Below, piece after piece: positions 16,601 through 29,780 of a stretch of DNA of 64,000 nt. Positions within the stretch are counted from its first letter, which is position 1; every line of letters starts with the position of its first letter. The translations under genes were made by a program, and so were the position numbers. The notes beneath the pieces are model-generated. The model did not search any database. It was not told the origin of the DNA and saw only the letters and a list, made by a program, of their open reading frames with translations. Source of the stretch: Zarea fungicola (Eukaryota > Ascomycota > Sordariomycetes > Hypocreales > Cordycipitaceae); the NCBI GenBank assembly GCA_900169235.1, contig FWCC01000011.1:124001-188000 (forward strand), given 5' to 3'.

Positions 16601-19600
16601 TTCAATTCCTTGTCAAACACCCAGAACTATTTTACGAGGCCCGCGATAAATACACGGTAATGATCATCACATCTTTGCGAAAGGTTGCAGCGCCGCCGAC
16701 TCCATCGCACGAACACAAGAAACTGGCTCTCAACATGATGTGGTTGATTTGGACGTGGGAGCAGTGGCGTGTAGAAGGGAGAGGCGCTCCAACGGTCTCA
16801 TCAGTCTCCGATTCTCCATCCTCTAAGAAACGTAAGCTCGACAGCGACCCACCTATGCCTTCACCTGCACTTGCAAAGGCCACACCAGAGTATCTCGTGC
16901 CGCCCGGTTTCCGCCAGAAGATGCTCAAGTTTCTTGTTGAATTCATTGCTCAGCTCAATGAGCGCTACGTGCTTCCCTCTGCCAAGCCACGAGAACAGGC
17001 CACCACAGCGATCCCCATGCCGCAGCCGTCGACTGAGCTTTGCAAGAAGGCAATGTCTTTGCTTCACAATCTTGTCCAACGACAGTACTGGGGCGACCTG
17101 GAACTTGACCTCTTCCCCAATGTCACTGACGTTATGCTGGCAAGTGAAAAGACGCAGGTCATACTCAACGCAGACCCGTCCGATAAGGAAAAATATGACG
17201 AGAAGTTCCTTACAAGCATCATTAATACTTTGCAAGTTGTCCGCATTCTTCTGAATGCCAAGTCCGATGATTGGATTCAAAAGAACATTCCCGCCGTGCA
17301 GAAGGTTTTGGAGAAATGCCTCAAGTCCGAAAACCCAGAAATCCAGGACTGCTTGCATCTCGACGACAAAAAGTACGATGATGGTCGTGTGCTGAGGTCC
17401 ACCATTAAGCGCGTCTTGGACGCCGTTCCGGAAGACACTCCGATGGAGGACGCCGATGCTGATGGCGAGACTGAGGTGCAGACCTCGGAGATTATTGCGT
17501 ACCTCTCCCAAATTGCGACTGAGCAAATGAACAATGCAGCGTACTTCTCTGGTGTCAACATTCTGTGGTCACTAGAGGACCGCAAGCCTGCCATCATTGA
17601 CCAGCACATTCCGTCGTTGATGAAGGCGCTGCAGAGCAAGCATGCAAGGGAGCATGTGCAGCACTACAATGCCCTGGCGAACGCTGCCAACGGAGCCCAG
17701 CGTGCTCCTGACGCGGCTGCCACCACGGGCGAACTTCCAGCCTACGAGTTGGAGCTGCAGACGCGTTTGATGATCAAGGAAATCCAGGTGGTCGCTCTAA
17801 GAATGGAAACCCTGGGAGACAATAGGAGGCCCTTCCTGAGTGTCTTAGCGACCTTGGTAGAAAAGTCCCTACACATCGACCTCAGTACAGAGATTCTCAA
17901 CATGGTGGAAAGCTGGGTATTTCGTATTGAAGGTACATGGCCGACCCTTAAGGAGAAGACGGCGGTTCTTCACAAGATGCTTTGCTTTGAACACAGACAA
18001 GACCCGACTATGCTTTCTAAATTTTTGGAACTGGTCATCAAGATCTATGAAGACCCCCGGATTACGAGAACGGAACTTACAGTACGCATGGAACACGCAT
18101 TCTTGATTGGAGCTAGAGCCGCCGATGTAGAGATGCGCAACCGGTTCATGGCCATCTTCGACAAGAGTCTGTCCAAGACTGCTAGTGTGCGGTTGTCTTA
18201 TATCTTGACATCGCAAAATTGGGATACTCTTGGTGATTCGTACTGGCTGGCACAAGCTTCACAGCTCCTCTTTGGTGCCGTTGAAATGAATTCTGCGATT
18301 CAGCTGCACCCCGAGGACTACCGGGTCCTATCAGCATCGCAGCTTGCAGCTGTTTATTCCAAGGACACCACCCGTGAACCTACCGCCATGTCTGACGACA
18401 AGTTTGATGAGCTGATGGCGAAGCATCGACGCTTCATCAATGAATTGGGAGAAGTCAAGGTCAAGGATGTCATCGAGCCCCTCTTGCAGCTCCAACACGC
18501 CGACAACCAGCTTTCCCATCAGCTCTGGCTGGCGCTATTCCCCATGTTCTGGTCTGCAACAGCCCGTGACGAGCGAGCCGATCTCCAGAGAGGCATTGTC
18601 GCCCTTTTGACAAAGGATTACCACAGCCGCCAGATTGATAAACGACCCAACGTTGTCCAATCTCTTGTTGAGGGCGCCGGAAAGACCTGGCCCGAGTGTA
18701 AGCTGCCCCCTCACGTACTGAAGTTTGAGGCGAAGACATATGATGCCTGGTATGCCGCACTCGTTCAGCTAGAGAATGCTGCCATCATGCCAATGGGTGA
18801 TTCAGCAACGGTGCGGGAGAGCAACTTGGACGCATTGGTCGAACTGTATGGATCGTTGCAAGAAGACGATCTGTTCTATGGTACATGGAGACGTCGCTGC
18901 CAGTTTGTCGAGACTAATGCCGGCCTCTCATATGAGCAAAACGGCATGTGGGATAAGGCTCAAAAGCTCTACGAGAATGCCCAAATCAAGGCTAGAACTG
19001 GTGTCATTCCATTCTCACAGGCGGAATACATGCTGTGGGAGGACCACTGGGTTCTCTGCGCCCAAAAGTTGCAGCAATGGGAGATTCTGCAAGACTTTGC
19101 GAAACATGAAAACTTCCAGGACCTGTTGCTCGAGTGCGCTTGGCGTAATACGGAGATGTGGCAAGATGAACAACACCGGGAGGCTTTGGACAATATCATC
19201 AAGGGTGTCATGGACGCACCAACTCCGCGTCGTGCATTCTTCCAGGCATTCATGTCGCTTCTGAAGTACCACAACCAACAAGAATCCATTGGCGATTTTA
19301 GCCGCGTCTGTGATGAGGCCATTCAGCTTTCTATTCGCAAGTGGCATCAGCTCCCCGATAGGCTGACGAATGCCCACATCCCGTTGCTCCAGAACTTCCA
19401 GGAGCTTGTGGAGATGCACGACGCCAGTGTTATCTGTCAGAGCCTCGCTAGTACGAATGCCTCCAACCTCGACGTTAAATCCGGGGAGCTTAAACTTCTT
19501 CTTGGCGCCTGGCGAGATCGTCTCCCTAATGTTTGGGATGACATTACCGCTTGGCAGGATCTCGTCACGTGGCGACAGCACATCTTCGGCCTCATTAACC

Positions 19601-22269
19601 AAACGTATCTGCAATTGCTACCTCAGCAGGGTGCACAGAACGCTGGTGGTGCGTCCTCGTTCGCCTACCGTGGTTATCATGAGACTGCATGGATTATCAA
19701 CAGGTTTGCTCATGTTGCACGAAAGCACAACCTTCCCGATGTTTGCATTAGCCAGCTGAGCCGCATCTATACTCTGCCCAACATTGAGATTCAAGAAGCG
19801 TTCCTGAAGCTTCGTGAGCAGGCCAAATGCCACTACGAGAACCCAGAGGAACTCAACAGCGGCTTGGACGTGATCAATAACACCAACCTGAACTATTTCA
19901 ATCCCCAGCAGAAGGCTGAGTTCTACACTTTGAAGGGCATGTTCCAAGAGAAGCTGAAGCATAAGGATGAAGCGGATGCCGCCTATGGAACTGCCTTGTA
20001 CTTTGACATTGGTGCTGCTAAAGCATGGGCGGAATGGGGCCATTTCAACGACCGAAAGTTCAAGGAGAATCCTACAGACCTGAATGCTGCGCGACAGGCC
20101 CTTACGTCTTATCTGCAGGCTGCTGGTAGCTACAAGAATGCCAAGTCACGCAAACTTCTTGCTCGAATCCTGTGGCTCCTTAGTCTCGATGACGCAAAGG
20201 GAACGATCGCAATGGGCTTTGACGACTTCAAGGGCGAGACGCCGGTTTGGTACTGGATCACATACATTCCACAATTGCTCACTGGCCTAGGCCACAAAGA
20301 GGCCCCCCGCGTCTACCAGATTTTATTAAGCATCGCAAAGTCGTACCCGCAAGCTCTTTACTTCCAGCTTCGCACTAACCGTGAGGACATGCTCGTTATC
20401 AAGAAGAACCAGGAAGCCAAGGAAAAGGCACGCCAGCGACAACAATCCATTTCGCAGGCCAAGGCCAGCGCGTCACCATCTCTGTCCAAATCTGAAACGC
20501 CCAAGCCTGAAAACGCATCCCGACCTGGCACTGCCAACACTGGTGATGCCGCTATCAAGACCGAAGGAGATGGAGCTGCGGCAACACCAGCGACACCAGC
20601 CAACGCAGCTGCAGCAGCCTCTACACCGGCCACTGGTTCTGATAGCAAGACCCCAGCACAGACCGGCCAGGGCCAGAAGAAGCCACCCTGGGAGCTCACT
20701 GAGGAAATCATGTCGGTGCTTAAGACGGCCTTCCCTCTGTTGGCTCTGTCAATGGAGACGATGGTGGATCAGATCCAGAAACACTTCAAATGCCCCCCTG
20801 ATGAGGATGCATACCGCTTGATTGTGGCACTCCTTAACGATGCGTTGACCTATGTAAGCCGCACGCCAGCCTCATTCGCTCGAAGTGTAAAACTCCCTGC
20901 CGCCACCGAAACGAATATTACGCGATTTGCCGAGACGATCCTGCCCAGCCACATCAAGAAATCATTTGAGGCAGACTTTGTGGATGTCAAACCGACAATG
21001 TACGAATACATTCACAAGCTACGTCGCTGGCGCACCAAGTTTGAGGAGAAGCTGGATCGTCGTATCTGCCACACGCCTCTGGAGGCCTTTTCGCCGCACC
21101 TGAGCGAGTTCCGATACCAGAAGTTTGACGAAGTGGAAGTCCCTGGCCAGTATTTGCAGCACAAGGATAAGAACCAAGATTTCATCCGAATTGAGCGTTT
21201 CTTGCCCAATGTCGACCTCGTGCGCTCGATAAGTGCGTCTTATCGTCGCCTCAAGATGCGTGGGCACGATGGCAGTGTTCATTCGTGGGCTGTTCAGCAC
21301 CCGGCCGCACGGCACTGCCGCCGTGAGGAGCGCATCCTGCAGCTTTTCCGGCAGCTCAACCAGACGCTAGGACGCAAGAAGGAGAGTCGACGCCGCGATC
21401 TGCAGTTTACACTGCCACTGATGGTCCCTCTTGCACCGCATATTAGGATTGTGCAGGAAGACACGTCATATATTACACTGCACGGGATCTATGAGGATCA
21501 CTGCCGGCGCTCGGGAATGCAGAAAGACGAGCCAGTCCTCTTCACTCTTGAGAAGCTGAGAGGGGTCCTGGAAAACAAGACGCAGGCCAAGCCAGAGCTC
21601 ACACCGACTGCGCGCCTGGAGGTGTTTAACGCTATCCAAGAGAAATGGGTACCTTCCACAGTTGCACTGGAGTACTTCCAAAAGGTCTTCCCTCAATTTG
21701 CCGAGTTCTGGTTATTCCGACGCCAGTTCTCGTACCAGTTGTCGTCACTCACGTTCATGACATATATTCTGTTTATGCATAACCGCTACCCAGCTAAGAT
21801 GAACATTGCGCGTGGATCGGGCAACATTTGGGGTTCCGAACTCATGTCATTCATGGGGGCTAACAAACCGTTCTTCCATAACCCGGAGCCGGTTCCCTTC
21901 CGCCTGACGCCAAACCTGCAGACCCTAATGGGCCCGCTCGCCACCGAAGGCATCTTCGCGTGCGCCGTCATGGCGATTGCTCGCTGCCTGACAGAGCCCG
22001 AGGATGAGCTCGAACATGCGCTGACCTTGTTTGTGCGCGATGAGATGATTTTCTGGCTCACTAGCAGCCACCGCAACGCCATCAGCGAGAACCAGCTGCG
22101 AGAGTCGGTGCAAGTTAACAGCGACTCCATAGTCAAGCGTGCCGCAAGCTTGGCTCACAACCCATCGGGCAATCTACCGGCAAACCAAACAGTCATTGAC
22201 GCAATTGCACAAGCTGTTAACCCCATGAACTTGGCGCAGTGTGATGTGCTATGGATGCCTTATTTGTAA
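10607..22269 (+). CDS. TRA1: Tra1, SAGA/NuA4 activator-binding PIKK-like pseudokinase
   Basis: Tra1 (TRRAP in animals) is the large scaffold that lets transcription activators recruit the SAGA and NuA4 acetyltransferase complexes. Exons are 10607-10661, 10720-10877 and 10933-22269, giving about 3849 aa, close to yeast Tra1 (3744). The final exon is a single 11.3 kb frame. Most of the protein is HEAT/TPR alpha-solenoid. A FAT region follows (about 18.7-20.4 kb), then an Ala/Pro-rich insertion near 20.4-20.7 kb and a PI3K-like domain containing RGHDGS and a CRREER stretch. The protein ends in a FATC tail ([11 protein letters not shown]). I see no canonical catalytic loop or DFG, as expected for this pseudokinase. 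The start is set by a plausible ATG whose exon splices in frame through GGTACG/TTCAG. Confidence 0.97.
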
Positions 22270-25200
22270 AATGCATTTACAAGACAAGACCCATTCCCCT
22301 TTCTATTACCCTTTTTTCTGTGTTGTTTTAATGGTTATGGTGATTGATGATTACGGTGGAAAACGGTGGAATTTTCCAGTGGTTTTTTGGTACATGAGCT
22401 TATGTGCACACGGCACACAAAATACGAGAGCTGGTGGCAAGGAGTTTTTTTATTATTTTTATTTTTATTTTATTTTGATACGGAGGGTTTTTTAATGGTT
22501 ATTGTTGTGGATTCACAGTGACGGAAACAACTTGTTTGTAATAACAAAAGAATGAAAAGTGGTACGTCTTACAAGGCGTTTAATGACAAGAATCATGATG
22601 CCATTGTGCAACAAGAATGGAAAGTTATAGCTATCTCATTCCTGATGCGCTGATGAAGTTGACTGACAAGTATTGCGTCGCCAGCATAGTCTTATCGTCG
22701 GGCTAGGGCCGGCAGACATGCCCGATATGGATTGCCTCATGTTCGTAAGTCTTTGTAAGCCACCGTCAATAGTACTTGGGGTTTTTAACGAAACTGATCT
22801 ATCTGTTTTTACCTTGAGCTTGAGAGCGGAATTATCAATCTGGCCGACACCCACATACACACGTACACACGCCCTTCCATCGAGCCGCAAATCCTTGTCA
22901 ACTTGGCGTGACCCATCACGGCATGCTTATAAGGTGGCTAAAAAGCGCCATGGGTTCCTTTTCATTCCTTGGCGACGGCGGGAACTTCTCAAGGTTCCTT
23001 ATTCTCGATGCGGAAATGAGCAGCTGAAAAAAAGCTTGGTTAACTAGAGACTAAGGCTTTCCTACCTGCCCTGTACCGCTTGGCAAGCGGCGCCACAGAC
23101 GGGGGAGCTGAAGAATGTGTCGTTTAGAAAAAAAATAGTCTCTTTGCCACCGACAAAGGGATAATGGTACCATGCAATAAGGAGGAGAACGTGTCCAGAC
23201 CCGCCATCTTGCATTTGATTGATTACAGTATGCATGGACAGCAATGCAACTCTTAAAATGACCTGTTCAAGAAAGACTTGAAATGACAAGGGCTATTGAT
23301 AGAAACGGGGAGCTGTCGACCGCGAGAGACCTAATTAAACAGCCAGTGGTGTAAGATTCAGCCAAGGGGATTCGGGCTACTTGAGCTTTCCGCAGCAGGG
23401 GTCGGAATTAACAAACAAGCAATCAATCGACGGGCCGTGACGTGCTTTCGAGTGAACAAGAATATAAGCACACAGAAATGAATTTGTGGGTTTCAAGAGA
23501 AAGAAGAGGGAAAGTTACGCGGCTATCCTCTTTAAGAAGGACAGGGGTCCCCGAATCCCACCATGTAACACCAACATGCAATGTAGGCAGCAGGTAACTA
23601 GTAGTTGTGCCTTGGTAGACTGGTAGGGCCTTCGCTTCGAGAACCAAGGCTAGCAAAAAACCATTGGGTGGCTGTTGCGAGCTCCGTGATATAGCTAGCT
23701 CGGGGTTTCGGGGCCAGCCGGTGGATTCACTTGTTTTTTTTTTTATTCGCGGATTGTTGTGCGACGAATAAGTATCGACTCGGAACCTACGTGGGCATTT
23801 GCGGGCAGCGGAAGTATGATGCATTTATTTTCCCGGTGTTACGACCGTAAGTACGGCCTCCAAAGGACCACCTGTTGCTTACAAGAAGCCGGCAGCGGGG
23901 AGGACGGGATATCCGGCTACCCTCCCATGTCGAACCGTTTCACAACTGGCAAGTAAAATTGGGACGATTTATTTTTGATTTCTTTCTTTATCTAGAAGAA
24001 AGACATCTTGGGCATTTGAGTTGTGTTGCTGTAGTTATTTTAGCGGCGAAATAGTACTCCAACAGCCATTACAACTCAACTCTGAACGGCGCCCGCGCGC
24101 GCGTGGCTCTATAGATCTAACGTAACAGCCTTAAATGCGAGTTAAACGATAAATTTAAATGTATTTGTTCTATTGGTGCTCCTTCGCAAACTGTCTCAGA
24201 TAGTCAAGACTGCAACCATGGCTTGTGCTCAGGGGATTCACCAACTAACTAGTTTGGCGCCTTGTTTGATGCACTATACGACGTAGGACACATATCCGGG
24301 CAAGCTCGTAAGTACACTTGGCACTTGGCACCCAAGTACTGGCCGGCCGGCAAAGTTATGTAGAGCTGATGCGTAGCCCGGCTTTGCAGAAGAAGAGTGG
24401 TGGTGGGGGTGTGTGCAGCTCACTCTTGCTTTAGCTCCGGCACTGAGGAACAAAACCAAAAAAAGTAGATACTTTGCCGGGGGAAATGGGGAAAAGGATT
24501 CCAACGTCTTGACTAATAGGTCCCTGACGCGGGGCTATCAGTGCGAGACATCTACTGGCCTCGGCGCGGTGAGGGTCCAGATTGCTTCGACTGAGCAAAA
24601 ATCAAATATTTTGAGCTATAGTACGGAGTCGTCTTTTCACGGACCCCAAAATACGATATGATCTCTTGGCCGCCATAACCCGGCAATCTACCCATTCCCG
24701 AGTCAGTGGGCAAATAGGCCAGCCACCAAGATTTTGGAACCTGCTGTGGCCGAGAGCTACCGGGGGTCGAGGGTTTTTTTGCCTGGATTGAGGAAGAGTT
24801 TGGTGGAGAAGATGAGACCAAGTTCCACACAGCCTTATTTTGTGGCTAGTTCCTCGACCCATTCAGCTGAAGGGCAAGTCGAGTACTATTCGAGTAATGG
24901 ATGTGCTGGTGTTTTTATTTTCCCTTCACAAAACAAACTCAAACGATATCTGCGACACGCTAAACTTAATGAAAAAAAAGGTAGAAATTAAAATCACCAC
25001 GCCCCTCCATGGCGTGCTTCTTCGATTCTGCAAGCCCTCCGCCACCATGTGGGAGTCTGCTTGGCCGTGTCTTTCCCGCTGCGACGGCCGCTATCGTCAG
25101 GGATGAAGAAATCTGCAGCTCTTTTCCGAGGTCTGTTTTGTCCATCTCTTTCTCTATATACCGTAAATGGTCATTCCCGTACGACTTGCCCGTTTGCATT

Positions 25201-25656
25201 GCAGATGCGGAAGCCTCATAGTAAAGGAGTGAGATCGCCAGGAACCACACGGAAAGGATGGACACGGCACGGCACACGCAACGACATGGGCGGGGCTATG
25301 AACCGTGCGAAGTATTGTCCCAGCAGGGTAACGGCCTGTTCCGTTGATTAATTAGTTAGTGCATAATAACCTTGGGCATGCAATGACAGGCCGCGTCCTG
25401 CAAGCCACACGGCGGAACGGGCTTGCAGAGGGATAGGGAGAAGGAAAAAGAGGCAAATTATACATAGGTAGACCCTCTATTCGGTCGAACCTGTAAGCCG
25501 CAATCAGTACTTGGGGAAGCGATTGACCCTAATAATAAGCAGGCCGCTTCCAAACCACCGAGCAAGTATTGCTGCTATTTATTGTCTTCCTTGATAAGCA
25601 CTCTTATTCTTACAACTACCATATCTCTATCTTCTACCCTTCTTCCTATACAAAAA
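22270..25656. other. Gene-poor intergenic region left of the cluster
   Basis: 3.4 kb after the TRA1 stop. It begins with T-rich 3' sequence (for example 22446-22480). The open frames are short, mutually overlapping and without domains. I see no transposon ends, RNA gene or decayed homologue that I can defend. The last few hundred bases would include the promoter of the AflR-type regulator, with a CT-rich leader before the ATG. Confidence 0.5.
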
Positions 25657-26985
25657 ATGCCAGATAGTTCAGGCTCAGTTAGAGCGCCGTGGAAACGGTC
25701 CGCGTGTGACCGTTGTCGTGCACAGAAACTGAGATGTCTTCGAGACGAAGCACAATCCACAGACACCTGTCTCCGCTGTCTCAAATCGGGGAGCAACTGT
25801 GTCACGAGCATGGCTCGCCCGACGGGTCGGCCCCCATCCAGCATACGTGCCAACCACCACAGCCATAGCAACAGCCGGGACCGCGACAGTACCGTGGCGG
25901 CGTCTCTGCGGACGCCAGGCAACTCGTCGCCCGAGAGTCTGAGCAGAGACGAGATGCACACAGTAGCCGCCGACCTGGAGGCGAGCATGTCCCTGGACAA
26001 CTTCCTGGACAACATTGACACCTGGAACGCCGAATTCAACCTCGAAGATGATGCCATGGGCGGCCATGACGCCGGGTTGCCGCCGCCCCCACAGGTCGCC
26101 GCCAGTCAGACCAGTTCGTCGCCCACGATTGTGGCTTTACCAAGCCACCTGGATACGATTCACTCCCACAATACAGACCCATTAGACCTGCACAAGCCGT
26201 CGTCGTTGTCGTCGTACGCGACGCCGCCGGGGTACACAGAACTCGGACTGGCCGTGCACACAGAAAACTACGAGTTGATGCTCTCCAAGCTCTACTCAGC
26301 GCTCGCCGCCCAGTTCTGCACAATCAGCGCCTCGCCTTGGGATGTCCAGGGCACGCTGCAGCTGAGCTTCTCCCACAGGGGCAGTGCCGCCGCGGAGCTG
26401 CACTCGTGCGAGTCCCATCCTCTGGCCCAGGTGTCGCGGCTGTCGGCCGAATTTGAGAAGCTGCTCTGCGGCCTGCAGCCGCGGACCACGACGCCGTTCG
26501 CGTTCCAGCTGCAGACCGGGCCCAGACTGCGCACGACGCAGCTGCTCGTCGTGCTGTCGTGCTACCTGCAGATTGTGGCCATTTACGATGTCATCTTCAC
26601 CAAAGTGTTCGAGTATCTCCTGCAGAACAGCGAGACAGGCGGCGGCGGAGGCGGCTGCTCGGTGCAGTTGGGCGCGCCAATCATGTACCTGGGAGGGCTG
26701 CCCGTGGCCCCGAATCATCCGCTGTCGAGCAGCCTCCTGGTGCATCTGACGGAGCACCAGCTCCACAAGCTCGAGCAGTTGATCGGCCTGCCGGAGTTTT
26801 ATAGAGTTTCCTCGAGATCGGCGGATATAAAGCGAGACGAGGATATGGGACTGTTTGGCTGCCAGCGCAGCAAGTCATTATTTCACGCCGTGATTCAATT
26901 GGGAGAGGACAGACATGACAACTACGACGATACAAGATGTGTGCGTTCATTAAAACGTACTATGCGGCAGATTAAAGATTTCTAA
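25657..26985 (+). CDS. Zn2Cys6 transcription factor, AflR-like (cluster edge)
   Basis: A fungal binuclear zinc-cluster regulator of about 442 aa. The DNA-binding motif starts at residue 15 and reads C-x2-C-x6-C-x10-C-x2-C-x6-C (CDRCRAQKLRC ... CLRCLKSGSNC). This is the AflR style, with a short basic MARPTGRPP linker after it. The rest is Ser/His/Pro-rich, then a moderately hydrophobic middle (LLVVLSCYLQIVAIYDVIF) like the aflatoxin-regulator domain. I chose the ATG at 25657 (context CAAAAAATGCC) over an upstream in-frame ATG because the upstream 25 residues are low-complexity leader. No intron is needed. It lies beside an MFS exporter and a second Zn2Cys6 gene, so it may correspond to FUB10 or FUB12 of the fusaric acid cluster; I cannot tell which. 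Confidence 0.82.
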   Translation: MPDSSGSVRAPWKRSACDRCRAQKLRCLRDEAQSTDTCLRCLKSGSNCVTSMARPTGRPPSSIRANHHSHSNSRDRDSTVAASLRTPGNSSPESLSRDEMHTVAADLEASMSLDNFLDNIDTWNAEFNLEDDAMGGHDAGLPPPPQVAASQTSSSPTIVALPSHLDTIHSHNTDPLDLHKPSSLSSYATPPGYTELGLAVHTENYELMLSKLYSALAAQFCTISASPWDVQGTLQLSFSHRGSAAAELHSCESHPLAQVSRLSAEFEKLLCGLQPRTTTPFAFQLQTGPRLRTTQLLVVLSCYLQIVAIYDVIFTKVFEYLLQNSETGGGGGGCSVQLGAPIMYLGGLPVAPNHPLSSSLLVHLTEHQLHKLEQLIGLPEFYRVSSRSADIKRDEDMGLFGCQRSKSLFHAVIQLGEDRHDNYDDTRCVRSLKRTMRQIKDF

Positions 26986-27849
26986 AGAGTTTGAAGAAGT
27001 TGGAAGCTAGAAGCTATAAACTAGAGGCTATACAAGGACTATGCAAAAAAATGTCTATTATTTTTTATTACAGCCATCCATCTATATACTCTGGCCGTGT
27101 CTATGTTCTTTTTCCTATTTACCAAAATGCCTTGAATAGAACCATCAAAATGCGGGAGCACTGGGCCTTGGACGGGTTTGCCGAAATCTAAAGAGACAAA
27201 TCGACCAGTAACAAGTAATAACGCTAACAAGAGAGACAAGGATTGAGAGAGGCTGAAAGGGCTATGGGAGTCCGACCCTGGTTCATTGCCACTATCGGGT
27301 TTCCGCGCTTTTCGAGCTCAGAGTCCAAGGCATTGTGCCCCAGCTTTGAATATGGTCTGATTGCAAAGTGTGCTTTCTGTTCGGGACAATCAAGATCCCG
27401 CTCTTGGAAACTCGTACTTTGCCATGAAAATATCCCTCGTTGATCGGCAGTTGCACTGGCAAAACAAAAATAAAAAAATAAAATAAAAAGACGAAAGACA
27501 GCAGAAAATGCGGTGGGGGAGCAACGTAGCAGCACAGACACAGATCTGGTGCTTACGGGCGTGGCGTTTTCGCCAACCCACCCCGGCCAAAAAAAAAATA
27601 ACACGCCCGGCCGAAAGCCAATGACGAATTTTAAAACATAAAGCCGCGGTGTTTTGTGATGAAGAAGAATGAAAATAGTTGGCTGCCACTCTGTTATCCC
27701 TGTCCATGCAACTCGAAATAAGAACACACATCTTGATACCTAATTCGAAATAGGGGCGGCACGAGTGGAAACATGGGATAATGGTCGAAAAAAGTATTTG
27801 AGGATAAAGTCAATGCCAATGACATGAAGGCGTTTTCTGCGTGCCCCCT
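26986..27849. other. Convergent intergenic region
   Basis: 3' ends of the AflR-like gene (+) and the MFS gene (-). There is an A-rich run near 27466-27490. No coding signal is convincing. Confidence 0.6.
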
Positions 27850-29780
27850 TTAGACTGTGGCTTGCTCCGGGGTGGTGTCATCTTCTTTATTAGTCGCGAC
27901 AGGCAGGGCCGCCTTATTCTCAGGAGCTGAGTTTTGCTGACGCATCTTTTCGAGAACCTGGGCTGCTTCCGCGGCGTACTTGCACTTCATTCGAATGCGA
28001 TGGCCGTATTTGTAGAACAAAATCGGAAACGGGATGCACGCTATGGCAAGGAAGCCAGGAATCGAGCCCGCCCAGTGAAGCCCGAGCTTGTTATACATTT
28101 GTATGGTGAAGAGCGGGAAGGCGGCGCCGAAGACCGATCGCATCACCGAGTTGGCCGCCATGACGGAGGCGGCGAAGACGACATCTAGCAAGCCACACCA
28201 TTGTCAGCTTCATCTTGCGGATTTTCTTCTTGGGTCGTGCCGCGTGGCCAGGGGGAGGAGGAACGGAGCGGGAGGGCAGAAAGAGGGTGTGGTGAGTGGA
28301 GTTTTGGGGGACACTTACACGAATCGACAAGGTAGTTTAGCAGGGACATGAAGACCATGACCAGGCCGCATGCGAAGAAGACGGAGCCAATGATGGGAAC
28401 GACCCAGTGGACATTAGGGCCGCATGTCCACGCGAACCAGAACAGACCAATTGGAAGCAGAAACGAGCCGATAATCGTCGACTTCAGCCTCTCCTCTGGG
28501 GTAAGCACGCCGGTCTTGGACGCCTTTTGCGCCTTGATGTAGTAATTATTGTCCACGAACGCTGCACCCGTCGCTAGAGTGACACCAACCGCCGTACCAG
28601 TGAATGCGAGCCCTCCAATGCCGATGCTCCAGCCTCGGACGTGTTGGAAGACAATGGGATAGGCGGCAAAGTTGAGGTAGAGAGTTCCGTAAATGATGGC
28701 AATGTAGATGGAGCTAATTAGTACAATGGGTTCCATGAAGAGAAGGACCCATGGTCGCACGAGCGCAGTTGTAAGCTTTTGCGACAGTGTTGTTGGCGGT
28801 TTGCCCGCATCGAGCGTCGAAACATAGACCTTGCCCGTCATGCGCGATAGGTTTTCGGCGCGACGGCGCAAAAGCACGGGTGCATAGGTCTCGCGAATAA
28901 AAATCGTACCAAGGATCGTGATGACGCCGCTGAGAATCGCCATTAATCCCTGAAGCCATCGCCATCCCTGTGATTCGCCCAGAAAGCCACCGAGCATGGG
29001 ACCTGCCATAGAGCTTAAATCAGCCACTGGATCATGCACTTATGATGCCTGCAGGGGTGGCGCATGGCATTTTTTTTTTTTCTCTCCCTCTCTTTTATTT
29101 TATTCTTCTTTGGGCAACTTACCGAGGGCCGGACCTAGAAAAGGAGCCATGGCAAACACACCTGTCGCCAAGCCACGCTGGGACACGTTGAACATGTCGG
29201 CAATCACGCCGGGTCCGTTTGTCATGATTGAGGCGCCCGTCGCACCGGCGAAGAAGCGCAGGACGAGAAGTGCCGCAATCGACTGTGCGCAGGCGGCGCC
29301 GACGGTGAAAACGGTCATGCAGGTAAAGGAGATGATGAAGATGCTCCGTCGGCCGTACATTTCAGAAAGTGGCGCCCAGAGCAAGGGACCGATGGCGAAG
29401 CCAAGCACGTAGAGCGAGACGCCAACAATGGCCACCTCCTGGGAGATGTGGAATTGACGTATGAGATCCCACACACCACCGTTGTAGGCGGAACTAGAGA
29501 ATGTGACAATGAGCGCCGCAAAGGCTAGCAGCGTAGAGACGAGCCATCGTCGGCCTGGTGACAGGCTCATGCCATCTACTGGGTCGTCGGCGACAAACTT
29601 GACGAGAAAGGGATCGGCCTCTGATCCTACACCGGGGTAGGTGCCAATGAGGTTGCGCTCAAAGACATTATGGGAGCTCTGAAACCCGGTAAAGAATCGC
29701 GTGTATATCGGTGGCTGTTTTTCCGTGTAGTTGTCTCGCACTGTCGCAGACGATGCATCGGATAGTTGGTGGTCTGCCAT
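27850..29780 (-). CDS. FUB11: MFS exporter, DHA1 drug:H+ antiporter type (FUB11-like)
   Basis: A 12-helix major facilitator pump of about 558 aa, plasma membrane, expected to export the cluster product. Exons are 29780-29123, 29002-28319 and 28184-27850, with GTAAGT donors at both introns and phases fitting throughout. Motifs are [13 protein letters not shown] (MFS motif A region between TM2 and TM3), [14 protein letters not shown] (DHA1 motif C, spanning intron 1) and [20 protein letters not shown] (spanning intron 2). The last follows the Tpo1/Flr1-like polyamine/multidrug subgroup. A soluble, charged N terminus (about 90 aa) and C terminus flank the membrane part. It is divergent from the neighbouring Zn2Cys6 gene over 606 bp. 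Assignment to FUB11 rests on context; the fold assignment is firm. Confidence 0.88.

Noticed and set aside
21215..21250. Possible intron in the Tra1 kinase-like region where wording differs from other species
   Set aside because: The frame stays open, and there is no room or splice signals for an intron.
23423..23824. 133-codon minus-strand open frame in the gene-poor region
   Set aside because: No domain, no supporting neighbours, composition of random translation.
25483..25505. T-arm-like GGTTCGACC on the minus strand
   Set aside because: The flanking bases do not form the T stem and no D or anticodon arm can be drawn.
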